A stretch of 64,000 nt of DNA from assembly GCA_040007095.1 (NCBI GenBank), contig JBDTVS010000019.1:21865-85864 (forward strand), read 5' to 3'. Shown piece by piece: positions 43,695 to 51,605 of this stretch. The DNA comes from JBDTVS01 sp040007095 (GTDB taxonomy: Bacteria; Acidobacteriota; Vicinamibacteria; Vicinamibacterales; CAVVIG01). The translations under genes were made by a program, and so were the position numbers. Numbering within the stretch: the stretch's first letter is position 1; the number at the start of each line of letters is the position of its first letter. The notes beneath the pieces were generated by a model. That model saw only the letters and a program-made list of their open reading frames with translations, was not told the DNA's origin and ran no database searches.

Positions 43695-44620
43695 TTGCCA
43701 TTGGCGCCCGCATCGCCGGCGTCGTGGTGCTCGGTCTGGCGCTCGCGCTGTCCAGCGACGCCTTCCTGACCGCGAATAATCTCCTGAACGTGCTGCGGCA
43801 AGCCAGCCTCACGTTTCTGATCGGATCCGGCGTGACGCTGGTGATCCTGGCCGCCGGTCTCGATCTGTCGATCGGCGCGAACGTCGGCTTGAGCGCGTGT
43901 GTCGCCGCGGCCGGAATGAAGGCGACCGGCTCGATCGCACTCGGGGTTGCCGCCGGGCTGACCTGCGGGACGGCGATTGGGCTCGTGAACGGCCTGATGG
44001 TGACCCTGCTCCGGCTGCCGCCGTTCATCGCGACCTACGGCATGCTCTGGGTGCTGCACGGGATCACGTATTGGTACATGGCGGGACAAACGATCTATGG
44101 CTTTCCGCAGGGCTTCCGATTGATCGGCAGCGGCTATCTGCTCGGCGTTCCGGTCCCCGTGTACCTCATGGCCGCATGCCTCGCGGTCGGCAGCGTCTTT
44201 GTCCGCTACACGACGTATGGCCATGAGATCTACGCGATCGGCGCCAATGCCGAGGCGGCTCGGTTGTCGGGAGTCCCCGTTCGCGCACGGTTGAACCTGG
44301 TCTACACGCTGAGCGGCGCGATGGCCGGGCTCGCGGCGCTGGTCTATCTGGCGCGTCTCAACTCGGCTGAAGCGGACATCGGCGAGCCGCTCATGCTGCC
44401 GGCGATTGCCGCGGTGTTGATCGGGGGCACGTCGCTGTTCGGAGGCGTCGGCGGCCTCGCGGGCACGATGGTCGGTGCGATTCTCCTCACGCTCGTGCTG
44501 AACGGCATGAACCTCCTGAGCATCCATAGCAACTGGCAGCCGCTTGTCACCGGGGTCATCGTGCTGCTCGCCGCCTGGCTGGACCTCGTCACGCGCAGGC
44601 GGATCGAAGCGCACGCCTAG
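43691..44620 (+). CDS. sugar ABC transporter permease 2 (RbsC-type)
   Basis: Like its neighbour, this 309-residue permease has LVILAAGLDLSIGANVGLSA, GLVNGLMVTLLRLPPFIATY and IAAVLIGGTSLFGGVGGLAG. It starts at GTG 43691, overlapping the preceding stop. Its stop TAG (44618-44620) is part of the inverted end of palindromic element E3, so the element defines or replaces the gene end. The last residues DLVTRRRIEAHA look intact. Confidence 0.9.
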   Translation: MIAIGARIAGVVVLGLALALSSDAFLTANNLLNVLRQASLTFLIGSGVTLVILAAGLDLSIGANVGLSACVAAAGMKATGSIALGVAAGLTCGTAIGLVNGLMVTLLRLPPFIATYGMLWVLHGITYWYMAGQTIYGFPQGFRLIGSGYLLGVPVPVYLMAACLAVGSVFVRYTTYGHEIYAIGANAEAARLSGVPVRARLNLVYTLSGAMAGLAALVYLARLNSAEADIGEPLMLPAIAAVLIGGTSLFGGVGGLAGTMVGAILLTLVLNGMNLLSIHSNWQPLVTGVIVLLAAWLDLVTRRRIEAHA

Positions 44621-44781
44621 TGTCGTGTCCCAGAAATTCGTTGTCATTTCCGGGCGGGGCATCCCGCCTCGCTTCGTTGCTCGTCGCTTACATAGTCCCG
44701 CTATGCGCGCTCCTCGTGCCTTGCGATCCGGGCGCCGCGCTCCGGAAAATTCGCCAACGAATTTCTGGGACACGACACTAG
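44617..44781 (+). repeat. 165-bp palindromic element E3 (MITE-like), perfect ends
   Basis: Perfect 27-bp inverted repeats lie at 44617-44643 and 44755-44781 (outer bases CTAGTGTCGTGTCCCAG). The core contains GCATCCCGCCTCGC, TTCGTTGCTCGTCGCTTA, the stem-loop CATAG-TCCCG-CTATG (44691-44705) and GCGATCCGGGCGC. It has the same plan as E2 (28330) and a core related to E1 (10636). The stop codon of permease 2 lies in its left end. Confidence 0.8.
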
Positions 44782-44896
44782 CAGCCAGTGGTTAGAGTCC
44801 GTCTGCATTCGGCGAGCGCGGCATCCCGCTTCCCACCCCAACGCGGGTGCCGCGTTGGGGACCCCGGGCCTCGCGGCGTTGCTCAACGCTCAAATA
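44781..44896 (+). repeat. truncated mosaic element E4 with inserted hairpin
   Basis: The left end and part of the core resemble E1 (GCAGCCAGTGGTTAGAG, GTCTGCATTCG, GCATCCCGC, TCGCGGCGTTGCTCAACGC). A 40-bp insertion contains a perfect 11-bp hairpin (CCCCAACGCGG / CCGCGTTGGGG, 44836-44860). The element breaks off inside its small stem, where a CACCGAG-type repeat (A2) begins. Confidence 0.6.
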
Positions 44897-44926
44897 GGTG
44901 ATCTCGGTGGCTTGAACCTGAAACCG
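44897..44926 (-). repeat. CACCGAG-type repeat, single arm (copy A2)
   Basis: Read on the minus strand it gives GGTTTCAGGTTCAAG and then CCACCGAGATCACC, the same leader plus period as copies A4 and A5. Only one arm is present. It abuts the broken end of E4. Confidence 0.55.
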
Positions 44927-45149
44927 AAACACTGCTCGCGACATGGCTGAATAGGCGCGGCGAGCGGGGGCGTTTACAATAGCCGAGCGCTTTTTCCCGG
45001 CGGCAGCACGATGCCCCGCATCGCCTCCGGGGCGGGTGCCGGTCGAGCTCGCCGGAATCGGTCGGCGCGCGTCCTGCGCCGCAGCATCGACCGCGAGGCA
45101 CGTAGACACGGAGATGCATGTTGCTGTTCGTCACGGCTTGAGGTGGCTC

Positions 45150-46118
45150 ATGAAACGTGTGCTGACTGTGCTGGCTCTGGCGCTCGGATTGGCGGTCTTC
45201 TCGTCTTGCGCCCGCAAGACCGAGACCGGGGAACGAATTGCCGTGTTCACGAAGAACCAGACGAACCCGTTCTTCCAGGTGGTGCGGCTCGGCGCCGACA
45301 GCGCCGCGAAGCAAATGCACGCGACCGTGGTTCATTACGTGCCGACGCAGCCCGACAGCATTCCCGAGCAGATGAGCCAGATTGAAGATGCCATCACGAA
45401 GCGGCCGACCGCAGTGGTGTTCGTGCCGGTCGACTCGAAAGCGATGGTCCCAGGCGTCCAGAAGATGAACGCCGCGGCCATCCCGGTCGTGAACATCGTC
45501 GATCACTCGCTCGGCGGCGAGATTCTGAGCTGGGTGGGCGCTGACGAATACGTGATGGCGCTCTCAACCGGCCGCTATCTGCTCCAGAAGCTCGAGGGCA
45601 AGGGCAACGTGATCATCATCGAGGGCGTCGGCGGTTCGCTCGGCAGCGCCGAGCGCGTGCGCGGCTTCAAGACAGCGATCGGGGAGTTTCCGGGCATCAA
45701 GCTGCTGGCCTCGCAGCCCGGCAATTTCCAGCGGCTTCAGGCGCTGCAGGTCACCGAAAACCTGTTGCAGGCGCACCCGACGATCGATGCCGTGATGGCC
45801 GCCAACGACGCGATGGCGCTCGGCGTGATCGAAGCCCTGGATGCCGCGAACCGGAAGGCCTTGGTGGTCGGCCTCAACGGGACGAAAGAGGGCATCGACG
45901 CGATCAAGGCGGGCAAGCTCCTCGCGTCGGGCGACTTCAGCGGCTATCTGCAAGGATGCGTCGGTACGATGGCCGCCATCCGCCACGTGCGCGGGCTGCC
46001 CGTGCCAAAGTCGCTCAACTTTCCGCCGCACGTGTTCGACGGCACCAACTACAAGGAAATGGACGTGCCAGAATCCCAACGCGAATGTCCCGCGTGGGAG
46101 ACCGTAGTCAAAGACTGA
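45150..46118 (+). CDS. sugar ABC transporter substrate-binding lipoprotein
   Basis: The 322-residue product has a lipoprotein leader (VLTVLALALGLAVFSSC, acylated cysteine at about 20). A type I periplasmic binding fold follows: IAVFTKNQTNPFFQVVRLGA, VVFVPVDSKAMVPGVQ, AVMAANDAMALGVIEAL and VVGLNGTKEGIDAI. It binds the ligand for the ABC importer encoded upstream, probably a sugar or sugar derivative. ATG 45150 begins the leader exactly. A G-rich hairpin (D2) follows the stop at once and may terminate the transcript. Confidence 0.9.
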   Translation: MKRVLTVLALALGLAVFSSCARKTETGERIAVFTKNQTNPFFQVVRLGADSAAKQMHATVVHYVPTQPDSIPEQMSQIEDAITKRPTAVVFVPVDSKAMVPGVQKMNAAAIPVVNIVDHSLGGEILSWVGADEYVMALSTGRYLLQKLEGKGNVIIIEGVGGSLGSAERVRGFKTAIGEFPGIKLLASQPGNFQRLQALQVTENLLQAHPTIDAVMAANDAMALGVIEALDAANRKALVVGLNGTKEGIDAIKAGKLLASGDFSGYLQGCVGTMAAIRHVRGLPVPKSLNFPPHVFDGTNYKEMDVPESQRECPAWETVVKD

Positions 46119-46119
46119 T

Positions 46120-46220
46120 GGGCAGGTGGGGCGGGTTGGGCTGGTAGGACAGGTTGGACTGGTCAGCTGGGCAGGTCGAGCACGCCGAAAGCCCATCAGC
46201 CAGACCAGCCCCACCTGCCC
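46120..46220. repeat. GGGCAGGT-type inverted repeat (copy D2), possible terminator
   Basis: GGGCAGGTGGGGC (46120-46132) is perfectly complementary to 46208-46220. Between them run degenerate 9-bp units (GTTGGGCTGGTAGGACAGG). It starts 2 bp after the binding-protein stop codon and could end or attenuate transcription. Confidence 0.65.
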
Positions 46221-46250
46221 CTAATTGTGAGTGACCGATGAGGAGTGTTC

Positions 46251-47162
46251 ATGTCTGCTGAGCTGATTGGATTTGTCGGTGTGGGTCGCATGGGCGGCCC
46301 GATGGCGTCGCGGTTGCTCGATGCCGGTTATGCCCTGTGCGTGTTCGATACGAACGCCGACGCCGTGGCGCCGCTCGCCGCGCGTGGCGCGCGCGTGGCC
46401 GCCTCGCCGGCAGAGGTGGGATCGGCCGCGGCGATCGTGCTGATGAGCCTGCCGACGCCGAATATCGTACAGATGGTCGCGCTCGGCGAGCAGGGCATCT
46501 GCCGCGGTTCGCAAGTCAAGATCGTCGTCGACCTGTCGACATCGGGGCCGGGGATGGCGAACATCGTGGCCCGCGGATTATCGGAACACGGCATGACCCT
46601 GGTTGATTCGCCGGTCAGCGGCGGCGTCGCCGGCGCCACGAAGGGGACGCTGGCCGTGATGGTCTCGTGCCCCAAAGCCGTGTTCGGCGACGTCGAGCCG
46701 ATTCTCAAGAACTTCGGGAAGATCTTCTTCACCGGTGAGAAACCGGGTCTGGCTCAGACGGCCAAGCTCGCGAACAATCTGCTCGCGGCGGCGGCCATTG
46801 CCGTGACGTCTGAAGCGATGGCCATGGGAGTGAAAGCCGGTCTCGACGCGCAGGTGCTGATCGACATCATCAATGCCGGAAGCGGTCGTAACAGCGCCAC
46901 GCAGGATAAGTTCCCCCGCTCGGTGCTGCCGGGCACCTTCGACTTCGGATTTGCCACCGGGTTGTCGTACAAGGACGTCCGGCTGTGCGTCGACGAGTCC
47001 GAGGCCATGGGCGTGCCGATGGTCGTTGGCGCTGCGGTGCGCCAGATGCTGGCCATTACGCAAGCCAAGTTCGGCGCCTCGTCCGACTTCACGTGCATGG
47101 CCAAGGTGCTCGAGGAATGGGCTGGCGTGGAAATACGCAGCAAGGGCGGGACTCAAACTTAG
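46251..47162 (+). CDS. 3-hydroxyisobutyrate dehydrogenase-family oxidoreductase
   Basis: AGGAG at 46241-46245 leads to ATG 46251. The 303-residue enzyme has the NAD(P) fingerprint GFVGVGRMGGPMASRLL, the substrate motif DSPVSGGVAGATKGTL and the catalytic lysine in AKLANNLLAAAA. Family members oxidise or reduce beta-hydroxyacids such as 3-hydroxyisobutyrate or tartronate semialdehyde. In this context it probably handles an intermediate of the imported sugar acid. The exact substrate is unknown. Confidence 0.87.
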   Translation: MSAELIGFVGVGRMGGPMASRLLDAGYALCVFDTNADAVAPLAARGARVAASPAEVGSAAAIVLMSLPTPNIVQMVALGEQGICRGSQVKIVVDLSTSGPGMANIVARGLSEHGMTLVDSPVSGGVAGATKGTLAVMVSCPKAVFGDVEPILKNFGKIFFTGEKPGLAQTAKLANNLLAAAAIAVTSEAMAMGVKAGLDAQVLIDIINAGSGRNSATQDKFPRSVLPGTFDFGFATGLSYKDVRLCVDESEAMGVPMVVGAAVRQMLAITQAKFGASSDFTCMAKVLEEWAGVEIRSKGGTQT

Positions 47163-47172
47163 CACTCAGAAC

Positions 47173-47205
47173 ATTGTCTCGGTGGCCTCGGTGATCTCGG
47201 TGGTT
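47173..47205 (-). repeat. CACCGAG-type repeat (copy A3)
   Basis: On the minus strand this reads CCACCGAGATCACCGAGG and then CCACCGAGACAA, three units at 9-bp period. It fills the gap between the dehydrogenase gene and the next open frame. Confidence 0.65.
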
Positions 47206-47231
47206 CGCAGTAGGCCGTGGAGGTTGGTTGA

Positions 47232-47747
47232 TTGAACGAGACGCTCGACGATCGCACGACGGCTTACATCCTCGAGACCAGGCGTCCGTTCGAAGATCTG
47301 CGGCAGGTCGCCTCCCAGCTGGCGGGTCTGCTCGTGCTCGCGGCATCCGGAGCCAGGAGCGCGTCGCCGGACCACCCGATGCTCGACGCTGCACGCGAGA
47401 TGTTCCAGCGGGCGGCGGCCGAAATTCGGTGTGCGCGGCCGAGCGCGCGCGCCGGCCAGCACCACCGTCACTTGTTGATGGCCGTCGCGGCGATTGACGT
47501 GGCGTTGCGGACCGCCTCGGAGCACCTCCGCGGCGATCGGAGCGATCGCGTTGATGCGATGCTCGTGTCCCTCAAAGCCGGTTACGCACAGCTGCAGCAG
47601 GCCGCGGACCGGTTGCCGGGGTTCGTGCTGGTCGCCTTCGATCAATGCTGCTGCGTCACAGGACAGATCGGGCAGGTGGGGCAAGTCGGGCAGGTCGGAC
47701 AGCTGGGGCAGGGCCGGATCTCTGCTCTGCAAGACGATCGAATTTAG
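47232..47747 (+). CDS. helical hypothetical protein with repeat-derived C-terminus
   Basis: The start is TTG 47232 after GAGGTTGG. Residues 1-140 are helical and look like a genuine conserved protein (FEDLRQVASQLAGLLVLAA, AVAAIDVALRTASEHL), ending with GFVLVAFDQCCC. After that the protein reads GQIGQVGQVGQVGQLGQG, encoded by a GGGCAGGT-type repeat (47661-47714), and stops 11 codons later. I infer that the repeat entered the gene end and changed its C-terminus. Function unknown. Confidence 0.55.
   Translation: MNETLDDRTTAYILETRRPFEDLRQVASQLAGLLVLAASGARSASPDHPMLDAAREMFQRAAAEIRCARPSARAGQHHRHLLMAVAAIDVALRTASEHLRGDRSDRVDAMLVSLKAGYAQLQQAADRLPGFVLVAFDQCCCVTGQIGQVGQVGQVGQLGQGRISALQDDRI
47661..47714 (+). 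repeat. GGGCAGGT-type repeat inside a coding end (copy D3)
   Basis: Six degenerate 9-bp units (GGGCAGGTG, GGGCAAGTC, GGGCAGGTC, GGACAGCTG and so on) run in frame in the 3' end of the preceding gene and encode its Gly-Gln-Val repeats. The opposite arm seen in D1 and D2 is missing. Confidence 0.65.
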
Positions 47748-47791
47748 ACCAGCACTCCCGTCCGTAGCGTCGGGATTCAGGGATCGTGCAT

Positions 47792-47863
47792 CAGTTTCAA
47801 CGTTTACCACCGAGGTCGTCCAGTTCACCGACAAAATCCTCAATGTTTGCCTCGGTGTCCTGC
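47792..47863 (+). repeat. CACCGAG-type inverted repeat (copy A4)
   Basis: It shares the leader CAGTTTCAACGT followed by TACCACCGAGGTC with copy A5 (60846), and has a GCCTCGGTGTCC right arm. Confidence 0.6.
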
Positions 47864-47890
47864 TCAGAAAATGTTGGTGCAAACGTCCCG

Positions 47891-47908
47891 GTCCGGCTGA
47901 AGCCGGAC
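47891..47908. repeat. GTCCGGCT hairpin (copy P1)
   Basis: GTCCGGCT, a GA loop and AGCCGGAC form a perfect 8-bp stem. The same stem occurs at 59912-59929. Confidence 0.6.
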
Positions 47909-48077
47909 ACGACGCAGTTCGTATGCGCTCACGTGTTCATGCTACGGGGTGCGCCCCGGCCCATGACGACTCGGTGGTTCGTGAGACTGCGACGGTATCT
48001 TCGGGCGGACTGCGTTGTCCGGCCGGAACTGGATTGAGCAAACAGCAAACGCAAACGGGGACAGGACTGGTGAGACG

Positions 48078-48956
48078 ATGAGTGCCTATTCGATTTGGGT
48101 GATGGAGTACGCGTACGTCGTGAAGCAGCCGACGAGTCTGTTCATTTACGGCGCGCACAACCAGGGACATCGCAAGATGCCCTACGCCTACATCGTGATC
48201 AAGGGACACGGCCGCACGATGCTGGTGGATGTCGGCTATGACCACCAGGCCTACGGTGAAGTGCTGGCGCAGTCGTACGGCGTCGAGAACTGGCATCCGC
48301 CGTCGGAAGTATTGACCGAGGTTGGTGTCGCCCCCGGCGACGTCTCGACGGTGTTCCAGACGCATGCTCATTTCGATCACATGGGCAACATCAACGCGTT
48401 TCCCAACGCGACCTTCTACATCCAGGAGCGCGAGCTGTCGAAGTGGGTGTGGACGATGTCGCTGGAACGCCGCTTTCGCTGGCTGATGCTCGGCATCGAT
48501 CCGGCCGACATCATGCGCCTGGTCGACCTTGCACGGCAGGGACGGCTGGTCGCCGTCGACGGCGATCGCGAAAACGTGATGCCGGGGATCGATTTGCACG
48601 CCGCGTTCGACAGCCATACCTGGGGTTCCCAATACGTCACGGTTCGCAACGATTTGTCTGTGGGCTCCGCCGATTCGTGGGTGTTTTCCGGCGACCTGGT
48701 GTACTCGCACGAGAATCTGCGCGGCACCGATCCGGCGGACCCGCAGTACATACCGGTCGGGCTCGCGACGGGGAGTCAGTTCAAGCTGATCATGACGAGC
48801 GAAGAGATGGTCAAGCGGGCCGGCGGCGATCCGATGCGGGTGATTCCGGGGCACGAGGAGGCGCTCAAGGATCTGTATCCGTCGCGGATCGCCGCGACGG
48901 GCCTGAGGATCACCGAGCTCGCATTGGCGGACGGCGAGTCGAGCCGAGTCCGGTGA
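48078..48956 (+). CDS. MBL-fold hydrolase, N-acyl homoserine lactonase-like
   Basis: The 292-residue cytoplasmic protein has the metallo-beta-lactamase metal site QTHAHFDHMGN, with later ligands in FSGDLVYS and VIPGHEEAL. The N-terminus is IWVMEYAYVVKQPTSLFIYG. It is annotated in the family of AHL lactonases, but in this neighbourhood a sugar-lactone hydrolase is more plausible. That is inference from gene order (importer, dehydrogenases, lactonase). Confidence 0.8.
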   Translation: MSAYSIWVMEYAYVVKQPTSLFIYGAHNQGHRKMPYAYIVIKGHGRTMLVDVGYDHQAYGEVLAQSYGVENWHPPSEVLTEVGVAPGDVSTVFQTHAHFDHMGNINAFPNATFYIQERELSKWVWTMSLERRFRWLMLGIDPADIMRLVDLARQGRLVAVDGDRENVMPGIDLHAAFDSHTWGSQYVTVRNDLSVGSADSWVFSGDLVYSHENLRGTDPADPQYIPVGLATGSQFKLIMTSEEMVKRAGGDPMRVIPGHEEALKDLYPSRIAATGLRITELALADGESSRVR

Positions 48957-48960
48957 CAGC

Positions 48961-49036
48961 CAAGCCACAGAGCACGAAGTCGCCAAAAGCATGAGTGCTC
49001 TTTCGTGTCTTCGTGTTTTCGTGTTTGCATTTGGAG
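48961..49036 (-). repeat. CACGAAAA-type inverted repeat (copy B2)
   Basis: On the minus strand it begins CTCCAAATGCAA, followed by three CACGAA(A/G) units of 8-9 bp. A partial opposite arm lies at 48965-48988. The same 12-bp leader starts copy B3. Confidence 0.65.
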
Positions 49037-49064
49037 TGCGCGAGTCAGTGAGGACTGGCACGTA

Positions 49065-49865
49065 GTGTCCGACCCCAACCGCAGCCTCACCGGGAAGACC
49101 GCGCTCATCACCGGCTCGACGCAGGGCCTGGGGCTTGCTGCCGCCCAACGCTTCGCGCAGGCCGGTTGCGACGTGGTCCTGAACGGGTTCGCCGCGCCCG
49201 GTCATGTCGCCGCCGTTCAGCGGGAGATCGAGGAGCGCCACGGCGTTCGGACATGGTACGGCGGGGCCGATCTGCGCCATCCCTCAGAGCTCGAGGAGCT
49301 CATCACATCGGCGGTCGAGGTATTCGGGGCGATCGACATCCTCGTCAACAACGCCGTCGTCCGCCACGCCGCGCCTGTCGAGCGGTTCTCACCGGAGCTA
49401 TGGGACGAGGCGATGGCCGTGAACCTCTCGGCGGCGTTTCATGCCATCCGTCTCATCGTGCCGATGATGCGCCGGAAAAACTGGGGAAGAATCATCAACG
49501 TCTCGTCGATCTACGGCCTTCGCGGCGCCGCCAACCGTGTCGGCTACGTGACGACGAAGACCGCGCTGATAGGGCTGACGCGGGCGGTGGCGCTCGAGAC
49601 GGCGGGACAGAACATCACGTGCAATGCGGTGTGCCCGGGCACGACGCGCACACCGGTGCACGAAGCGGGCATTCAGGACCTGATGGCGACCGGCGCCGTG
49701 CCGTTCGCGGAGGCGGAACGGACCCTGCTCGCCGGCAAGCAGCCAACGGGACGATTGGTCGGTCCAGAGCACGTGGCGGCGTTGATGGCGTTTCTGTGCG
49801 GTCCAGAAGGCGGGGATATCACGGGCGCGGTGCTTCCGATCGACGGCGGCTGGTCGTCCAGCTGA
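49065..49865 (+). CDS. SDR-family dehydrogenase (3-hydroxybutyrate dehydrogenase-like)
   Basis: The 266-residue Rossmann enzyme has the dinucleotide motif TGSTQGLGLAAAQRF, NNAVVRHAAP, catalytic serine in NVSSIYG, the Tyr-Lys pair in GYVTTKTAL and CPGTTRTPV. It is complete and most like BdhA-type dehydrogenases. The start is taken as GTG 49065, since the frame upstream is encoded by a B-type repeat. With the lactonase and the 3-hydroxyacid dehydrogenase it probably completes a sugar-acid oxidation set. Confidence 0.85.
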   Translation: MSDPNRSLTGKTALITGSTQGLGLAAAQRFAQAGCDVVLNGFAAPGHVAAVQREIEERHGVRTWYGGADLRHPSELEELITSAVEVFGAIDILVNNAVVRHAAPVERFSPELWDEAMAVNLSAAFHAIRLIVPMMRRKNWGRIINVSSIYGLRGAANRVGYVTTKTALIGLTRAVALETAGQNITCNAVCPGTTRTPVHEAGIQDLMATGAVPFAEAERTLLAGKQPTGRLVGPEHVAALMAFLCGPEGGDITGAVLPIDGGWSSS

Positions 49866-49908
49866 ACAACCGCGCTTCTCTCAAGCAGCCGTTGAATTTT
49901 GAGAACGG

Positions 49909-49937
49909 CTTTGTGGCCTTTGTGCTCTTTGTGGTTC
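49909..49937 (-). repeat. CACAAAG short-period repeat (copy C1)
   Basis: On the minus strand: GAACCACAAAGAGCACAAAG then GCCACAAAG, three units at 9-bp period, between convergent SDR and MFS genes. Confidence 0.65.
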
Positions 49938-49963
49938 GGCCAACCCGCTGCGGTCGAATCGTT

Positions 49964-51268
49964 CTAGCCGCTGACGGAGAAGTCGCGCCCTCGGGTTTCG
50001 GGTCCCAGCCAGATCAAGACGATGGCCAGCAGCGCTGACACGATCATGCTGGCCGTCGCGGCGTTCACGAGCGCGAAGCCGAGGTCCTGCAGTTCGCCAA
50101 GCACGAGCGGCATGGCGGCGCCGATGGCCGCGCCGGCGTGATAACAGAATCCCGGGCCCACACCGCGGACCGAGGTCGGGTAGCGCTCCGTCGTGTATGC
50201 GGGCGCCATCCCCCAGACGCCCATGCCAAATGCGCCCATCATCAGTGCCCCGAGGCCGAGCATCAACGGGTCGCTGGCGTGGAGGTACAGCGGCAGCGAG
50301 GCCATGCCCAGCAGCAGCGTGATCGTCACCGCACCGCGGCGTCCCAACCGCGTTTCGGACAGCCGGCCCCACCCGGCGGTGCCGATGATCGCGCCGACGT
50401 TGAATGCGGCGAGATAGGGTAGGGTCGGACGTCCCGCCTCCCGCAGGAAAGTGGGATACCAATAGTTGACGGAATAGTAGACGCACATGAAGGCGCCCAG
50501 CACCCCCGTGGTCTGCAGCGTCGTGCCGATCATGTCGCGCTGAAAGATGCGCAGGAGGGAGACCTTCGGTTCCTGAGGTGCGGTCTTGTCGAGGGCGGCG
50601 GCCCGAAGCCGACGCTGACGCTCGAGCCAGATCGGGCTTTCCTTGACCGTGCGCCGGATCCACAGCGTCAGCAGCGCCGGGACGATCGCAATCCAGAACA
50701 TGACTCGCCAGCCGATGTCCGGCGACGTCTTGAACAAGGGATAGACGAATTGAAAGGCAACGGCGGCCAGCAGGTAGCCCCAGTACCAGCCCCCCAGCAG
50801 CAGACCCGAGGCGAGGCCACGCATCCGCGTTGGCCAATGCTCGAGGACCAGAGGCATGCCCGCGGCCCATTCGCCTCCCATCCCGATCCCGAACCCTGCC
50901 CGCAGCGCGAACAGCATCCCGTACGACGTCGAGAACCCGCTCAGAAAGGCGAAGACCGAAAACCAGAGGACCGACAGCATGAGCGGGAGCTTGCGCCCGT
51001 GCTTGTCGGCGAGCGTTCCCGACGCCATGCCCCCGACCAGCCGCATCATCAGGGTGACGGTGCCGAGTGCCCCCGCCGACGCGCGGCCGACCCCGAAACT
51101 GTTCTGAATGTCGATGAGGATAAAAGTGGAAATGGTGAAGTCGAACGCGTCGACGATCCAACCAAGGAAGACCGCCCAGAACGCGCGCCATTGATCGGCG
51201 CTTACCTGGGAGTACCAAGGGAGATCCAGCGGCTCGACCAGTCTGGCAGCAGCGTCGCGAGTGGTCAC
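49964..51268 (-). CDS. MFS transporter, sialic acid/aromatic acid:H+ symporter-like
   Basis: Twelve helices in 434 residues. Typical motifs are FLGWIVDAFDFTISTFILID, GTLADKHGRKLPLMLS, GFGIGMGGEWAAGMPLV and RTVKESPIWLERQRR. These match MFS sugar-acid or aromatic-acid symporters. The start is GTG 51268; longer frames lack support. It is convergent with the SDR gene and may supply another substrate to the same pathway. Confidence 0.85.
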   Translation of the reverse strand: MTTRDAAARLVEPLDLPWYSQVSADQWRAFWAVFLGWIVDAFDFTISTFILIDIQNSFGVGRASAGALGTVTLMMRLVGGMASGTLADKHGRKLPLMLSVLWFSVFAFLSGFSTSYGMLFALRAGFGIGMGGEWAAGMPLVLEHWPTRMRGLASGLLLGGWYWGYLLAAVAFQFVYPLFKTSPDIGWRVMFWIAIVPALLTLWIRRTVKESPIWLERQRRLRAAALDKTAPQEPKVSLLRIFQRDMIGTTLQTTGVLGAFMCVYYSVNYWYPTFLREAGRPTLPYLAAFNVGAIIGTAGWGRLSETRLGRRGAVTITLLLGMASLPLYLHASDPLMLGLGALMMGAFGMGVWGMAPAYTTERYPTSVRGVGPGFCYHAGAAIGAAMPLVLGELQDLGFALVNAATASMIVSALLAIVLIWLGPETRGRDFSVSG

Positions 51269-51296
51269 GGTTTCCGTCAGCCTACCACATAGCCTG

Positions 51297-51605
51297 ATGG
51301 AATTTTCCGCAACGGACGAGGCGCAGCGCGATGCGTACACCGATAGCCAGACTCCCACAGATGTGCTAATCCGACAGGGTGCCCTGAACATGCCGTGCAA
51401 GACGGACGGCACCGAGACCTTCCATTTCCAGCAGGGCGAATTGCTGACGCTGATCGTCGAGGCTCTGCGAGTTTCCGCGCAACGCCGCACGGGCCTGGCT
51501 TGGTGTTCGTTGTGGCCTTTGTGGTTCCAAAGACTCTGCGTTGTCGCCATCACCATCTGTCCGCCTTGTGCCCTCAGGCGGTTCACTTCCAGCGAAACAG
51601 CTTGA
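51297..51605 (+). CDS. possible small protein, doubtful
   Basis: In the 314-bp gap between the MFS start and the end of the ABC-2 gene, the plus strand encodes MEFSATDEAQRDAYTDSQTP and later TFHFQQGELLTLIVEALRVS, which looks protein-like. After about residue 70 it runs into a CACAAAG-type repeat (51509-51530) and becomes Trp/Leu/Cys-rich. There is no ribosome-binding site and no recognised family. Either a small gene with a repeat-altered end or a chance frame. Confidence 0.25.
   Translation: MEFSATDEAQRDAYTDSQTPTDVLIRQGALNMPCKTDGTETFHFQQGELLTLIVEALRVSAQRRTGLAWCSLWPLWFQRLCVVAITICPPCALRRFTSSETA
51509..51530 (-). repeat. CACAAAG short-period repeat (copy C2)
   Basis: On the minus strand: GGAACCACAAAGGCCACAAC, sharing GAACCACAAAG with copies C1 and C3. 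Confidence 0.6.

Larger units (their letters stand above)
44621..45149. other. 529-bp gap between permease and binding-protein genes
   Basis: It is made largely of repeats: E3, the truncated E4 and copy A2 (44617-44926). The remaining 220 bp before the binding-protein gene show no gene. GAGGTGG at 45140-45146 is the ribosome-binding site for ATG 45150. Confidence 0.6.
47748..48077. other. 330-bp gap with two repeat elements
   Basis: It holds a CACCGAG-type copy (A4) and a GTCCGGCT hairpin (P1). No gene is supported. No strong ribosome-binding site was found for ATG 48078. Confidence 0.55.

Noticed and set aside
49050..49068. TGGCACGTAGTG as a sigma-54 box before the SDR gene
   Set aside because: No GC at the required 10-bp spacing.
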